64,000 nucleotides of DNA, taken from Marinilabiliales bacterium (GTDB lineage Bacteria; Bacteroidota; Bacteroidia; Bacteroidales; ML635J-15). The notes under the pieces were generated by a model. That model had not been told where the DNA came from and made no database searches. It saw only the letters and a list, made by a program, of their open reading frames with translations. A program made the translations under genes and the position numbers. The stretch spans positions 1-64,000 of the forward strand of contig PKTB01000003.1 in the NCBI GenBank assembly GCA_002869385.1, written 5' to 3'. This document shows positions 39,527-49,015 of the stretch, piece by piece (within the stretch, counting starts at the first letter, position 1; every line of letters begins with the position of its first letter).

Positions 39527-40063
39527 TTACATATCAAAATCAAAATAATATGCTTGTTGGTTATCCTCATCATACCAATAATATTGGTAATATTCATTAC
39601 CATTTGTCCAGGAGTATTTATCTAGTTCTTTGATTTTATCTTTATCCCACCAAGGAAAATCGTGCTGAATACCAAAAGCATTATCAGTATTAATTGTATC
39701 CAGTTTAAGATTATGTTTATCTATAATTTTCTGTGAAGTTTCAGGATTACAATTAAACGCAAACATATAATCAGAGTCAATTCCAAGATTATCTGCAAAA
39801 CAATAGATATTCTTAATATCAGAAGAAAGCTCTACTTGAATAAACTCTTTAAATCGTTGCTTATTACTTTTAGTATCAGGGACATCATGATCAAATCTAG
39901 GAAAAACTTTGTCTACTAAGATGTCGTACGGCTCATCAACATAATCATTCTTTAATTCCTTGATATCTTTTTTCACAGAATCTGTCTTATCAGATATCCT
40001 GTTACATGATATCAAGTAAAATAAAAATACTAATATTAAAATAGATTCAATAATCCTAAGCAT
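39527..40063 (-). CDS. Lipoprotein-like protein of unknown function
   Basis: 178 residues. A hydrophobic N-terminus with a possible lipobox (FLFYLISCNRI, Cys about 20) precedes a charged helical stretch (SVKKDIKELKNDYVDEPYD). A compact domain follows, with DSDYMFAFNCNPETSQKIID and a Trp/Tyr-rich C-terminus (FPWWDKDKIKEL, YQYYWYDEDNQQAYYFDFD). No known family recognised. It is flanked by single genes in the same orientation. Confidence 0.6.
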   Translation of the reverse strand: MLRIIESILILVFLFYLISCNRISDKTDSVKKDIKELKNDYVDEPYDILVDKVFPRFDHDVPDTKSNKQRFKEFIQVELSSDIKNIYCFADNLGIDSDYMFAFNCNPETSQKIIDKHNLKLDTINTDNAFGIQHDFPWWDKDKIKELDKYSWTNGNEYYQYYWYDEDNQQAYYFDFDM

Positions 40064-40080
40064 AGCTTAAAGATAATAAA

Positions 40081-40380
40081 TTAATTTATCGATGTAACTG
40101 ATAGTCGTCTTTTTCTCCATCCGCCAACAAAAAGTCCTACTGCTAATATACCTACATTAAAGATACCTATTGAAAAAACTCCCACACTAAATATTCCGGC
40201 TGAAAAGATACCAACTGAAAACATTCCAGCTGAAAAAACACCAGCTGAAAAACTTCCGGCTGAAAAATAATTTAATGTAAACTCTCCCGCACTAAAAACG
40301 CCTCCGGATACAAACTCTAATATTATACCTCCAATAATTAAAACTAGTGCAATTAATGCAATCCAAATATTCTTTTTCAT
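40081..40380 (-). CDS. Small membrane protein with FSAGx pentapeptide repeats
   Basis: 99 residues from the ATG giving MKKNIWIALIAL; the reading frame extends upstream but without a signal-like start. One N-terminal transmembrane helix (IALIALVLIIGGIILEF) is followed by about a dozen tandem five-residue units of the form FSAGx: FSAGE, FSAGS, FSAGV, FSAGM, FSVGI, FSAGI, FSVGV, FSIGI, FNVGI. A basic tail (GGWRKRRLSV) ends it. The five-residue period suits a right-handed square beta-helix, but here the faces are hydrophobic (Phe, Val, Ile), which is unusual for soluble pentapeptide proteins. Probably membrane-associated. Confidence 0.7.
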   Translation of the reverse strand: MKKNIWIALIALVLIIGGIILEFVSGGVFSAGEFTLNYFSAGSFSAGVFSAGMFSVGIFSAGIFSVGVFSIGIFNVGILAVGLFVGGWRKRRLSVTSIN

Positions 40381-40516
40381 AACTTTAAATTTTATAATTA
40401 ACAAAATATTATGCTGCAATATTAAGTCCTGAATATTATATTTCAAAGCATTTGGGACGCTATACAATCTTTTGTGATAACTTGCATAAGGTTTGTGATA
40501 AGATTATTATCTGATT

Positions 40517-41374
40517 CTATTTGCGGGAATTAAGAAGTGCTTTTTTAAATAATTTTGTTTGACTTCTTGATACAGGAATTTGAACTTCGCAATTCTCAAT
40601 TGTCAAAACATATCCTTGAGAATTTCCACTAACTTTTTTTACTTTATATATATTTACGATATATGCCCTGTGAGTTTTAATAAAGCAATTACTATCAAGA
40701 CTTTATTCAATATTTTTAATTGTATTTCTAATTAACTGCCTTTTCATAACACCTTCAGAGCAGTAATTAACATTTATATAGTTTCCATCAGACTCCATAA
40801 AAAGAATTTCATTAATCTGAAATGCAAACTCTTCTTTTCCGGAATTTAGTTTTATAAGAGTATTATCAATAGTAGTTCCTGAACTATCAATCGAAGAGTT
40901 TAACTTCTCTGATGAATCTATATTCCGTCTTAAATGTAAATTCCATGTAATTAAGATTATAACAACAATAGGAATAATTGCAATTGCTAAAGTAAAGAAG
41001 GTAAAGAGTACAAATCCTGTTAAACCATGCCAAGTAATGACATTTAATTTTACCGAATATAAATAATTTCCTACAACAATTGTAAGAACGATAAAAATTA
41101 GCCATAAAACTTCCTTATATAGCTTCCAATTATCCTCGTTAAAGATATTCTTTACTATAAACGGAATCAGAATTAAGTCTATCAAAAGAACAGCAAATGT
41201 AACAAAGCCATAACCAATAATTATTAAATCTTTGTTTTCCGACTCTAAAGACTGTAATCCAAATGGTTTAAAAACCCATAGAAATAATGAAATAAAAACA
41301 CTGATTATAACAATCAATTTCCATTTATTAAGATTTTGCGGGTAGGGTTGATTTAGGACTTTACTAAACTTCAT
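40517..41374 (-). CDS. Membrane-bound LytTR-family regulator, interrupted by in-frame TAA
   Basis: 286 codons. Four transmembrane helices at about 20-150 (LIVIISVFISLFLWVFKPFGL, VTFAVLLIDLILIPFIV, LWLIFIVLTIVVGNYLY, VLFTFFTLAIAIIPIVVII) precede a LytTR DNA-binding domain (EEFAFQINEILFMESDGNYINV). TAA at 40703-40705 comes after RNTIKNIE. The same frame continues SLDSNCFIKTHRAYIVN, where the family has its HR(S/A)(Y/F)(I/L)VN motif, to TAG at 40517-40519. The sequence at the stop would normally be Glu, Lys or Gln. Its ATG overlaps the stop of the upstream gene, making it the last gene of a five-gene operon. Without readthrough the DNA-binding domain is cut in half. Confidence 0.8.
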
Positions 41375-42894
41375 TATTCAAAAACTATTTTTGAAATAAA
41401 ATAAATCTTTCTCTTTCTTTCAACATCTTTATTTTCTTTATTCTTTATCTTTTGATTCCCATAAGCGATAAAAACATTTCCATACCAATAGTATATATTT
41501 GAAAAAGACCTTTTTACTTTATCTCCTTCAAATCCTGTTTCAATTTCTTCAGTTTGAAAATCAGAAATTACTTGACCATCATTTCATAGCAGCTTTGTCA
41601 TAATTCGATTATAGCTTACATAAACCATTTTCACACTCTGGTCATCATTTTCAGCAACATAAATAAACTCTTTAACTCTAAAAGGTTTATATGTAGGCCA
41701 CATAGAAAAAGTCTGATCCCAGATAAGATCCCCATCAAAACCGAATTTGGCAATATATGCATGTGTGTATTGGTACCCGTCAAACACCTGTCTGGTATGT
41801 GTTGTTACAGTTGTATGCCCATTTACTGTTGAAGTTGTAGTATAAGTTTCAGTATAATACGTTGCATAGTATGCTTCTCCAATTAATAAATAACCGTCAT
41901 CCCTAACAATTACATCATGTGCTGCTATATTATAATTTAAAGCAAAATCATTGCCTCTTGATTCCTTTCTCTTCTTTTTCTTTTCAATTTTTTTCTGTCT
42001 TTTTTCAGGTAGATAAGATAAAAAGTTTTGCAAATCTATATAATTATAAAATTTGATGTATTCCAATTGTCCATCAGTAATCTTAGAAATATAAATACCT
42101 TCTGATGTAACTTTCGAATCCTTTGCAAAAGTTCCTAAAACCAAGTATGAATTATCTGACAATTTTGAGGCAGTTGCACTAATTATATTTTGCTCCATGT
42201 TTCTAAAAACATCAAAAACTGCCTTTTTATCGCCTTTACTATTAAGAATAACAATTTTAGATTCTGTCTTTTTTCTGCTTATTTTGGCTGAAACCAGAAG
42301 CATAATTTCATCTTCACCTTCTATTAACTGAAAGCTTTCTAACATCAAATCCTTTGGTTTTGTTCCTGCAACAGACAACATTATTGGTTTTTGAAGTCCT
42401 GTGTTAAGGTTAATTGTGAATAGATATGAATTTCCTTTAATTACACTTTTGAAATATGCAAAATCACCTGAAACAACCATATCTCTAATACGACATTTGC
42501 GAGGTAATGAACCAGAAATGCTTTCTAGACTCTTTTCCTGTGGATTTACTGTTACTATTACAAAATCACCTTTTACATTTTTAAAGATTGAATATAGTTC
42601 CTTTCCATCTGAGAATTTTTCATCAAGCCTAAGCTTTTTATCTACATCAATTTCAACACTACTTACTTTCTCCAAATCAGTATTGTAAAAATCATATACC
42701 CAATTTTTTGATTGTCTATCATCCGTAAAGTTTACTGTGCTAAATATAAATCCCTGTTCTCCAAACTCATAAATACCATTGTCATTAAATTCATCTTCTA
42801 TTTCAATTCGTTTTCCATAGCTAATCTGAGAATAAAATGACTTGCTGAAAAGTAATAATAAAAGAATAGGAATATACTTTTTTAATAAACTCAT
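41374..42894 (-). CDS. Secreted protein of unknown function, interrupted by in-frame TGA near C-terminus
   Basis: 507 codons. A signal peptide (LLLLFSKSFYSQ) is followed by a propeller-like or beta-rich body (GYLLIGEAYYATYYTETYTT, FDGYQYTHAYIAKFGFDGDL) and two basic stretches (KKIEKKKKRKESRGN). TGA (41584-41586) falls after RIMTKLL; the frame then adds 69 codons (NDGQVISDFQTEEIET ... ISKIVFE) to TAA at 41374-41376. That stop shares one base with the LytTR gene ATG, which is strong evidence that the longer frame is the true gene. Its ATG overlaps the end of the YcxB-like gene by 4 bp. Confidence 0.7.
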
Positions 42895-43385
42895 TTCAAT
42901 TTCTTTTTAACATTAACTTTATTTAAAATAGATCTCAATTTTTCAATTTCTACAGAATCCTGAGGTTTTGTTACAATATTCATCAACCTGTTATTATGAT
43001 ATAGCAGAAACCAATCTTTTAATTCAAGAATCCTATACAATTTATCAAGCTCTATTTCTGAATTAAAAGTTTCACCGGTAATAGTTACATTATTCTCTTG
43101 AAAATCATATATTATTGTTTCCTGAATAAGCTTATGTGTCTTAAAAGTCCTTTTTTCACCAAGCCATACAGAAAAAGGCAAATATGTAATGATAAATATT
43201 CCAAGTATCAACTGTATGATGTGCTCAAAAGAGTTAGGCAGTATTATATTAGTAAAATACAATAATGACATTGCAATTATAGCTACTCCCAATAATGTAA
43301 CAATAATTACAATAGGTCTCTTATATGTTAATATAAACAATAACCTAAGATATTCTTTAAATTCAAGTTTAGTCTGTATCTTCAT
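42891..43385 (-). CDS. YcxB-like membrane protein
   Basis: 164 residues. Two transmembrane helices (PIVIIVTLLGVAIIAMSLLYF; FEHIIQLILGIFIITYLPF) are followed by a C-terminal soluble domain with IYDFQENNVTITGETFNSEI and LDKLYRILELKDWFLLYHN. This is the YcxB-type pattern, in which a small strand-rich domain follows two helices. It overlaps the next gene by 4 bp (ATGA) and follows the previous gene by 5 bp. Function of the family is unknown. Confidence 0.7.
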   Translation of the reverse strand: MKIQTKLEFKEYLRLLFILTYKRPIVIIVTLLGVAIIAMSLLYFTNIILPNSFEHIIQLILGIFIITYLPFSVWLGEKRTFKTHKLIQETIIYDFQENNVTITGETFNSEIELDKLYRILELKDWFLLYHNNRLMNIVTKPQDSVEIEKLRSILNKVNVKKKLK

Positions 43386-43390
43386 ATTTA

Positions 43391-43906
43391 CTATTTTGTT
43401 TGCTTTATCTCTGCTACAATTTCATTAGAGTTTTTTAAAGTCATAATTTCACTTGGATTTAGCTTCATTTCTCTACATATACGATCTAAACTAGGGAATA
43501 AAATAATCATATAAATTAGTACTAAAGTTCCAAGACCAATAATTATTAGATCACCTGTTATAACGAACAGTATAAAAGATGAAATTACACCGCCTTCTAA
43601 CAAAGCAATTCTAATAATAAATGCTGTTATATATGCAGATGTTTTAGCTTTTAATTCCGTAAGTAAATGTATTTTTTGCATACTCTTGTTAAATAGAAAG
43701 TTCCCCGCAAAGAACAAACTAATTACTATAACAATATCTATAATCAGAAATTGAATATTTGAAACGCCATCAACATTTACTACATCTCCTGAATAATGCA
43801 TTGTTAACATTACCATTGCCATCATTATTGCCCCAACAACAATTGCTATATGAATAATTTTTATTGTGCGAAGGTACTCTTTGGCAGTTAGCTTTTTATA
43901 TTCCAT
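43391..43906 (-). CDS. Four-helix membrane protein of unknown function
   Basis: 171 residues with four hydrophobic segments (IHIAIVVGAIMMAMVMLTM; FLIIDIVIVISLFFAGNFLF; AYITAFIIRIALLEGGVISS; IIIGLGTLVLIYMIILFPSL) and a basic C-terminal segment (LDRICREMKLNPSEIM). It starts 6 bp after the stop of the lipoprotein gene and ends 5 bp before the YcxB-like gene. Probably a membrane component of the operon that ends in the LytTR regulator. Confidence 0.65.
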   Translation of the reverse strand: MEYKKLTAKEYLRTIKIIHIAIVVGAIMMAMVMLTMHYSGDVVNVDGVSNIQFLIIDIVIVISLFFAGNFLFNKSMQKIHLLTELKAKTSAYITAFIIRIALLEGGVISSFILFVITGDLIIIGLGTLVLIYMIILFPSLDRICREMKLNPSEIMTLKNSNEIVAEIKQTK

Positions 43907-43912
43907 TATACA

Positions 43913-44602
43913 TTATTTACCAAAATAATAATTAGACGCATCACAGCAGTCACCATAAAACAGCATCATATCAAATTGTTCCAAAACCATATCATATCGG
44001 ATAACAACAACATCTCCGTATACTCCTAATACGTCAATCATATCCATTATATCCTCCGACAGCATATCTAAAGCATAAATATAAAGGTAACTACCTTCAA
44101 CTAATGTTTATTCGCTTAAACCTTCCGGCATCATAATATAATCTTCAACCGGTTTTTCAAGATTAAAGTCCATTCCATCTTCAATAAAAGGAATTCTGAA
44201 AATTGGTTCACCCTGACAATACAAATTAACAGTAAGTTCATCATCTACAACTATCTTCATTGTTTGCAATTTGTCTAATTCATCCTCATCCAAATCAATA
44301 TCATAACCAAATCTTTCGCCTCCTTCATTTGCAGAACCGCTTGCATACCACTGTCCATCTTCGATATAATAATCTACCATTGTATTTGCGCCTAATAAGG
44401 CATTTGCAGATTGTAACTTATGCTCTCCAATAAGGGCTTCAAGAATATTCGCTTTTGTTAGTCCTGCCTGATTTTCGTCCGTCTGCTCAATATCCTGTTC
44501 GTTTTTTTTATCCTTTTCAGACTTATCACTTGTTGAACCTTGATTACATGAAGCTACCAATAGTGAAGTAGCAAATAAAAATAAAATGAAATTTCTTTTC
44601 AT
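43913..44602 (-). CDS. Lipoprotein, interrupted by in-frame TAA
   Basis: 230 codons. The SPII signal (LFATSLLVASCNQGS, lipobox Cys about 19) is followed by a Lys/Asp/Glu-rich linker and a beta-rich domain (IEDGQWYASGSANEGGERFG, ELTVNLYCQGEPIFRIP). A TAA (44108-44110) falls after MPEGLSE. The frame resumes TLVEGSYLYIYALDMLSEDI and continues to TAA at 43913-43915, which is 6 bp before the next gene. First gene of the operon, with a good promoter upstream. Confidence 0.65.
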
Positions 44603-44627
44603 AATTAATTGGGTTTTGATTTATATA

Positions 44628-44658
44628 CAAATTTAAATAAAGTTTTTTACTATAGCAA
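44628..44658 (-). promoter_or_regulatory. Bacteroidota-type promoter for the 44602-40517 operon
   Basis: On the minus strand TTG (44658-44656), 20 nt, TAAATTTG (44635-44628) agree with the consensus. It lies 26 bp before the lipoprotein start codon. Confidence 0.55.
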
Positions 44659-44702
44659 TTTGCAATACATCTGTTGCTTCTAATAAAAAATCTAGATTTT
44701 CA

Positions 44703-47108
44703 CTATTTTACAATTATTAAACGGCTATTATAATTGAAATTTTTGGAGCTTATGCTTAAACTATAAGTGCCAGAAGACAAATTCTGTGTATTTAATAAAA
44801 CTCCATTATACAAAGAATCCGAATTCACAAGGAAAGTCTCAACTACTACACCAGACTGACTATATACAGTTATTTTTAATTCCTTTTCACATATTATTTC
44901 AGAATCATTTATTCTTAGAAAAACATTTTCAGAAGCAGGATTTGGCCATAAAAACAACTTATTATCATTCATAGCTACGTCTTTATCCTTTGTCAATAGA
45001 TCATGTAGATCATACTTCCATAAACCTCCACCTAATGTTCCAGCATATAGAATAGAATCATGACACTCTAATGAAAGAATAAACTTTCTTTCCATTCCAG
45101 CAGTGTCAAGAGCTTGCCAGTTATATTCCTCATCGTTGATATTGGTATACCAAACTCCTTTACCAGTAATGGTATCTCTGGACGTAATAGTATATTGTCC
45201 ACCTATTCCTACAAAAAGTAAATCTCCACAAATTGCGAACTCCATTGCATTATCATGAAGCCAGGCATCTTCTCTACTTTGCCAACAATCATCACTCCAG
45301 CTAATACCACCGTATGTATTATCATCAGTATTAATCAACCAACCTCCATTTGCTGTGAACAACCTACAAGATTCGTTTTCATCAGTAGTAATTCTATATG
45401 TTAGTTTGTAGTTTTCAGCATCCCAAAGTGGTGATAAAGACCAATTATATCCCTTATCCTCACTAATAAACATACCGATTGTTGTAGCGGCATAAACCTT
45501 TGAATCATCAAACGGATCTACTTTTATATCCATAATCTGAACGCCTGGGTACCATATTGAAGTCATCCCGAAACTTAGTCCACCATCTTCACTTAACCAT
45601 ATCCCATAAGTGCTATCTGGGCTTGCTCCTCCCGTACCTGCTAAAATAATTTGCTGGTCTTCGTCATATAATAACTCAAGGCAATTCACTGTCCTAAAAT
45701 CAAAGTTTACTGAGGGTAACCAATTTACGCCAGCATCATTACTCTCATAAAACACACCTTCTGAAGGATAATCATGTAATCCACCTGAATGCGCCATACC
45801 ACAAGCATAAATCAAATTGTCGTTAACAGGATCTTGCTCAAAGTCAAAAAGTGATAACATTGTATGTTCATTTGTAGCAGTTTCCATTGACATTATACCT
45901 AAATAATCCCAAACTCCATTTTGAACATTCATCCTCGCCATTTGAGGTACATCTTTATATACTCCAAAAGAATTTATTGTGTAAATATATTCATAGTCAT
46001 CAACTGACAAATGTTTTGTCCTAAAGCTTATATAATAATTTAATCCATAATTTTTTTGAGTCCAGCTCTGTCCTTCATCAGAGCTTTTATAAATGCCACC
46101 ACCACCATCACCAGTTGTATATAAAATTGATGGATTATTTGGATCAATAGCTAAATCCTTAAGCATCAAATCATTTATGCCAGCACTCCTATATATCCAG
46201 TTATCACCTGAATCATCGGAAAAATAAACTCCAGGAGTTATTACACAAGATTCAAAAACAGCAACATAAATTTTTGATGCATTAAAAGGATCTATTCTGA
46301 TTGCCTCGATATTTGATTGGAATGAACGAAGAGAATCCCAGGTCACTCCTCCATCAGTTGTTAAATAAAGAGTACCATCTAAATAATAATTCTCAGCCTG
46401 GTAAAATGCACAGGCATAAATTGAATCTGCACCATTCCATGCAATTGCAGCTGTGGGGACTCCAGGGACTGCATCTTTTATAGGACCTAGTAATTCCCAA
46501 TCCACACCTCCGTTTTCCGTATAAAAAACTCCTGACCCACAAGAGGCAATGACTTTCTGAGAGTCCTCTTGTGAGATTATTATTTCTGTCATTAGATTTG
46601 GCGACAATCCTATTTGAGTAAAGCTTAGACCTCCGTCAATTGATTTAAAAACACCATAACCTGTCCCATCCCATGCTAGACTGCCTGTACCAATATAAAT
46701 AACATTTGCATTATTCGGATCGCAAGCTAAACTATGAATTATAGTATCTTGAAATGCAATTCTTTCCCAGGTAAGACCTTTATCAGTAGTTTTCAATAAA
46801 CCATTAGAACTACCAGCATAAGCAATATTTATATCTGTATAGTTAAAACCAAAACACAATACCTGTTGCATGTGCATTCCAACATATTCCCAGTTTTCAC
46901 CAGCATCCAAAGATCTATAAATACCTCCTTTAATATCTCCGCCTGTTAAAATAAAATCAGAGTCAATCGGTGAAATACCCAATGAAACGTTAAATACTCC
47001 CTCTACTCCTGTGTTTATCCATTGTGAATATGCTACAAGTGAGACAAATAAAAATAGCAGCAAAAATATCTTTTTACTATGTTTTAATAATCTTAATTCT
47101 AGTTTCAT
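44703..47108 (-). CDS. Secreted BNR/sortilin-like beta-propeller protein with T9SS sorting domain
   Basis: About 801 residues, starting at the ATG giving MKLELRLLKHSKK; a longer start adds six residues. Signal peptide ends LVAYSQ. Propeller repeats contain phrases such as GLLKTTDKGLTWERIA, GVFKSIDGGLSFTQIG, GVFYTENGGVDWELLG and GGIYKSSDEGQSWTQ, the Asp-box/BNR pattern found in VPS10/sortilin-type and some GH74 enzymes. I do not see clear GH74 catalytic Asp context, so enzymatic activity is not claimed. The T9SS domain is at about 720-801 (LFLWPNPASENVFLRIN ... GTYSLSISS). Confidence 0.75.
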   Translation of the reverse strand: MKLELRLLKHSKKIFLLLFLFVSLVAYSQWINTGVEGVFNVSLGISPIDSDFILTGGDIKGGIYRSLDAGENWEYVGMHMQQVLCFGFNYTDINIAYAGSSNGLLKTTDKGLTWERIAFQDTIIHSLACDPNNANVIYIGTGSLAWDGTGYGVFKSIDGGLSFTQIGLSPNLMTEIIISQEDSQKVIASCGSGVFYTENGGVDWELLGPIKDAVPGVPTAAIAWNGADSIYACAFYQAENYYLDGTLYLTTDGGVTWDSLRSFQSNIEAIRIDPFNASKIYVAVFESCVITPGVYFSDDSGDNWIYRSAGINDLMLKDLAIDPNNPSILYTTGDGGGGIYKSSDEGQSWTQKNYGLNYYISFRTKHLSVDDYEYIYTINSFGVYKDVPQMARMNVQNGVWDYLGIMSMETATNEHTMLSLFDFEQDPVNDNLIYACGMAHSGGLHDYPSEGVFYESNDAGVNWLPSVNFDFRTVNCLELLYDEDQQIILAGTGGASPDSTYGIWLSEDGGLSFGMTSIWYPGVQIMDIKVDPFDDSKVYAATTIGMFISEDKGYNWSLSPLWDAENYKLTYRITTDENESCRLFTANGGWLINTDDNTYGGISWSDDCWQSREDAWLHDNAMEFAICGDLLFVGIGGQYTITSRDTITGKGVWYTNINDEEYNWQALDTAGMERKFILSLECHDSILYAGTLGGGLWKYDLHDLLTKDKDVAMNDNKLFLWPNPASENVFLRINDSEIICEKELKITVYSQSGVVVETFLVNSDSLYNGVLLNTQNLSSGTYSLSISSKNFNYNSRLIIVK

Positions 47109-47195
47109 GGCGATTTTTAACCACAATTTACAAATTTTTAGATTATCAACAAAACATAAAGAAAATTATTGCTGCTATCTATGATTATGATGATT

Positions 47196-48107
47196 TTATC
47201 TTACAGCATCCATCTTAACCCAAGAACTGGCATTCATATCTCTGTTATAAACAGATTTATCTGATAATGCAATAACATAAAATACATCTCCATTAGGTTT
47301 TACATAAGATGATACTTTTTCAATTGTACCATTAACACCATCTGTAGATACTCTAGCCCATGTGCTACCATCAGTCTTAGATGACCATATTGTATTATCA
47401 TTCAAGAGTAATATAAAATATGAATCCCCATTTGGGGTTGTATATGCAGATATCTCCTTTGCATTAAAGCTACTATGAAGTGCATCTGCATTAACTTTTG
47501 ACCAGCTACTATTAGTTGCAGGTTCTGACCACCAAATTTCATTATTTGATAAAACGACAATAATTCTAGCGTTTGAATTAGGAGTTACATATGTTGATAA
47601 TAATTTAATATCATGGACTTTCATTGCATCTGCCAAATAGATGCAAGACCATATATTTGGATTATCATTTGTACACCAGATTGTATTATCAGAACATGAA
47701 ATTACAAAACGCATATCGTTTTGCTGCTTTAAGTAAGCTGCTAATTGATTAACAACATAACCTTTAGGTAAGGATCCAATATTTACTTCCTCCCAATTTA
47801 CATTCTCAGGATCTGAGCTCCATATTGAATTATCTGCTAACGAAATTGCATACATTGATTTACCATTTGATTTACCATAGGCATATAAATACTTAATCCC
47901 TTTACCGTTCTTTGTAATGTCCTCTGTACTTACCTTATTCCAACCAGATTTTCCAGGCTCTGCCCAGAAAACTGTATTATCACTTAAAGAAACAATAATT
48001 TTAGCTTTTCCATTAGGTCTTACAATAGAGGTTAAATTCGTAACAGATTGAGAAAAAACAGAAACACTAAATAATGCTATTGCTAGTACTAAAATAATCT
48101 TTTTCAT
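47196..48107 (-). CDS. Secreted five-repeat propeller or tectonin-like protein
   Basis: 303 residues. A signal peptide (residues 1-19, SVSVFSQ) is followed by five repeats of about 55 residues of the form IxSxxPNGxAxxIVxLSDNTIWxSxPGxxxWxKVxxD (for example KAKIIVSLSDNTVFWAEPG, NARIIVVLSNNEIWWSEP, GDSYFILLLNDNTIWSSKTD, GDVFYVIALSDKSVY). Such Trp- and Asn-rich repeats suggest a lectin-like propeller. No T9SS domain. Ligand unknown. Confidence 0.7.
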   Translation of the reverse strand: MKKIILVLAIALFSVSVFSQSVTNLTSIVRPNGKAKIIVSLSDNTVFWAEPGKSGWNKVSTEDITKNGKGIKYLYAYGKSNGKSMYAISLADNSIWSSDPENVNWEEVNIGSLPKGYVVNQLAAYLKQQNDMRFVISCSDNTIWCTNDNPNIWSCIYLADAMKVHDIKLLSTYVTPNSNARIIVVLSNNEIWWSEPATNSSWSKVNADALHSSFNAKEISAYTTPNGDSYFILLLNDNTIWSSKTDGSTWARVSTDGVNGTIEKVSSYVKPNGDVFYVIALSDKSVYNRDMNASSWVKMDAVR

Positions 48108-48171
48108 AATTTTTTATTTAAATATTAAATTTCTTTGGGTTAATCCCTTTTTTTAAGGAAACAAATTTATC

Positions 48172-48202
48172 AAAAACGATACCAAGTTCAAACTATTTCA
48201 AT
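48172..48202 (-). promoter_or_regulatory. Bacteroidota-type promoter for the 47196 gene
   Basis: On the minus strand ATTG (48202-48199), 19 nt, then TAAATTTG (48179-48172). It is 65 bp upstream of the start codon. Confidence 0.5.
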
Positions 48203-48223
48203 AAAATAAGATTCTCATAAGGA

Positions 48224-48787
48224 TTATATGATTTCTATCCTGTATTTTGTCAACAAACCAGAAATTCCTGAACTTGAAAATTTAGCGCTTTTCAACATAT
48301 TATTCTCTGGGTCTATCACATAATTCTCAGCATTTGTAAAGTCAGCTTTTTCTAAATTTGTATTATCAAATATTGCATTTTCGAGATCAGTAGAGTCAAA
48401 ATTTGATTCGGAAATATCACAATCGCTAAAATCTACACCTTTCAAACTGCAATTAATAAATCTTGTCCGTTTAATTTTTGTATTGTAAAATACTGAATGA
48501 TCTAAAATACAGTTTTCGAAATTAAACGAAAGCCCAATACCATTACACTCATCAAAATGCAACCCTAATAATTTACAATTTCTAAAAATGACATCTCTGA
48601 AGGCTGCTTTAAGAACTTTCGAATTGCTAAAATCACAATCAACAAATTCGCAGTCCATAAAGATGGTTTCCTTTAAACTAATACCTGAAAAATCACAATT
48701 AATAAACTTACAGCTTTCAAATTCACTTTTTTCAAGTGGTTCTTTGATATTATTTATACTAGTAAACTCCTTTTCGTACTGATACAT
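48224..48787 (-). CDS. Pentapeptide repeat protein, Qnr-like
   Basis: 187 residues. The A(D/N)Lxx-type five-residue period covers most of the chain: CKFINCDFSGISLKETIFMD, CEFVDCDFSNSK, VDFSDCDISESNFDSTDLEN and AIFDNTNLEKADFTNAENY. It has the length and loop pattern of Qnr/McbG-like proteins, which mimic DNA and protect gyrase from quinolones. That activity is known for the family; this member may do something else. Cys-rich units (FENC, FINC, FMDC) occur often, which is common in environmental members. Start at ATG (MYQYEKEF). Confidence 0.8.
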   Translation of the reverse strand: MYQYEKEFTSINNIKEPLEKSEFESCKFINCDFSGISLKETIFMDCEFVDCDFSNSKVLKAAFRDVIFRNCKLLGLHFDECNGIGLSFNFENCILDHSVFYNTKIKRTRFINCSLKGVDFSDCDISESNFDSTDLENAIFDNTNLEKADFTNAENYVIDPENNMLKSAKFSSSGISGLLTKYRIEII

Positions 48788-48799
48788 TTTATGCTACTT

Positions 48800-49015
48800 T
48801 TATTTATTTCTTAACTTATATCCTGCTTTCAACATAATCTGTTTCTCCTCATCGCGGGCCTCAACTAAAATACAATCCTCTGCGGGCACTTGTATTTGCA
48901 CAGTAACATCAACGAATTCAATCGTATATTCTTTTTCTCGCGAAAACATAGATGACATTAAGACAAGCTTGGCCTCTTTAGTTTCATAATTAAACAATGG
49001 GTGTTTGATTTTCAT
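48800..49015 (-). CDS. Small protein of unknown function, coupled to the nitroreductase gene
   Basis: 71 residues, no signal peptide, no recognised domain (MKIKHPLFNYETKEAKLVLM, TVQIQVPAEDCILVEARDE). Its start ATG overlaps the stop of the ferredoxin-nitroreductase gene by one base (TAATG), so it is likely translated with that gene. The pentapeptide gene begins 12 bp later. Confidence 0.6.
   Translation of the reverse strand: MKIKHPLFNYETKEAKLVLMSSMFSREKEYTIEFVDVTVQIQVPAEDCILVEARDEEKQIMLKAGYKLRNK

Noticed and set aside
44703..47108. GH74 xyloglucanase or sialidase call for the BNR protein
   Set aside because: Only the Asp-box repeats are seen; no catalytic residues in the right context.
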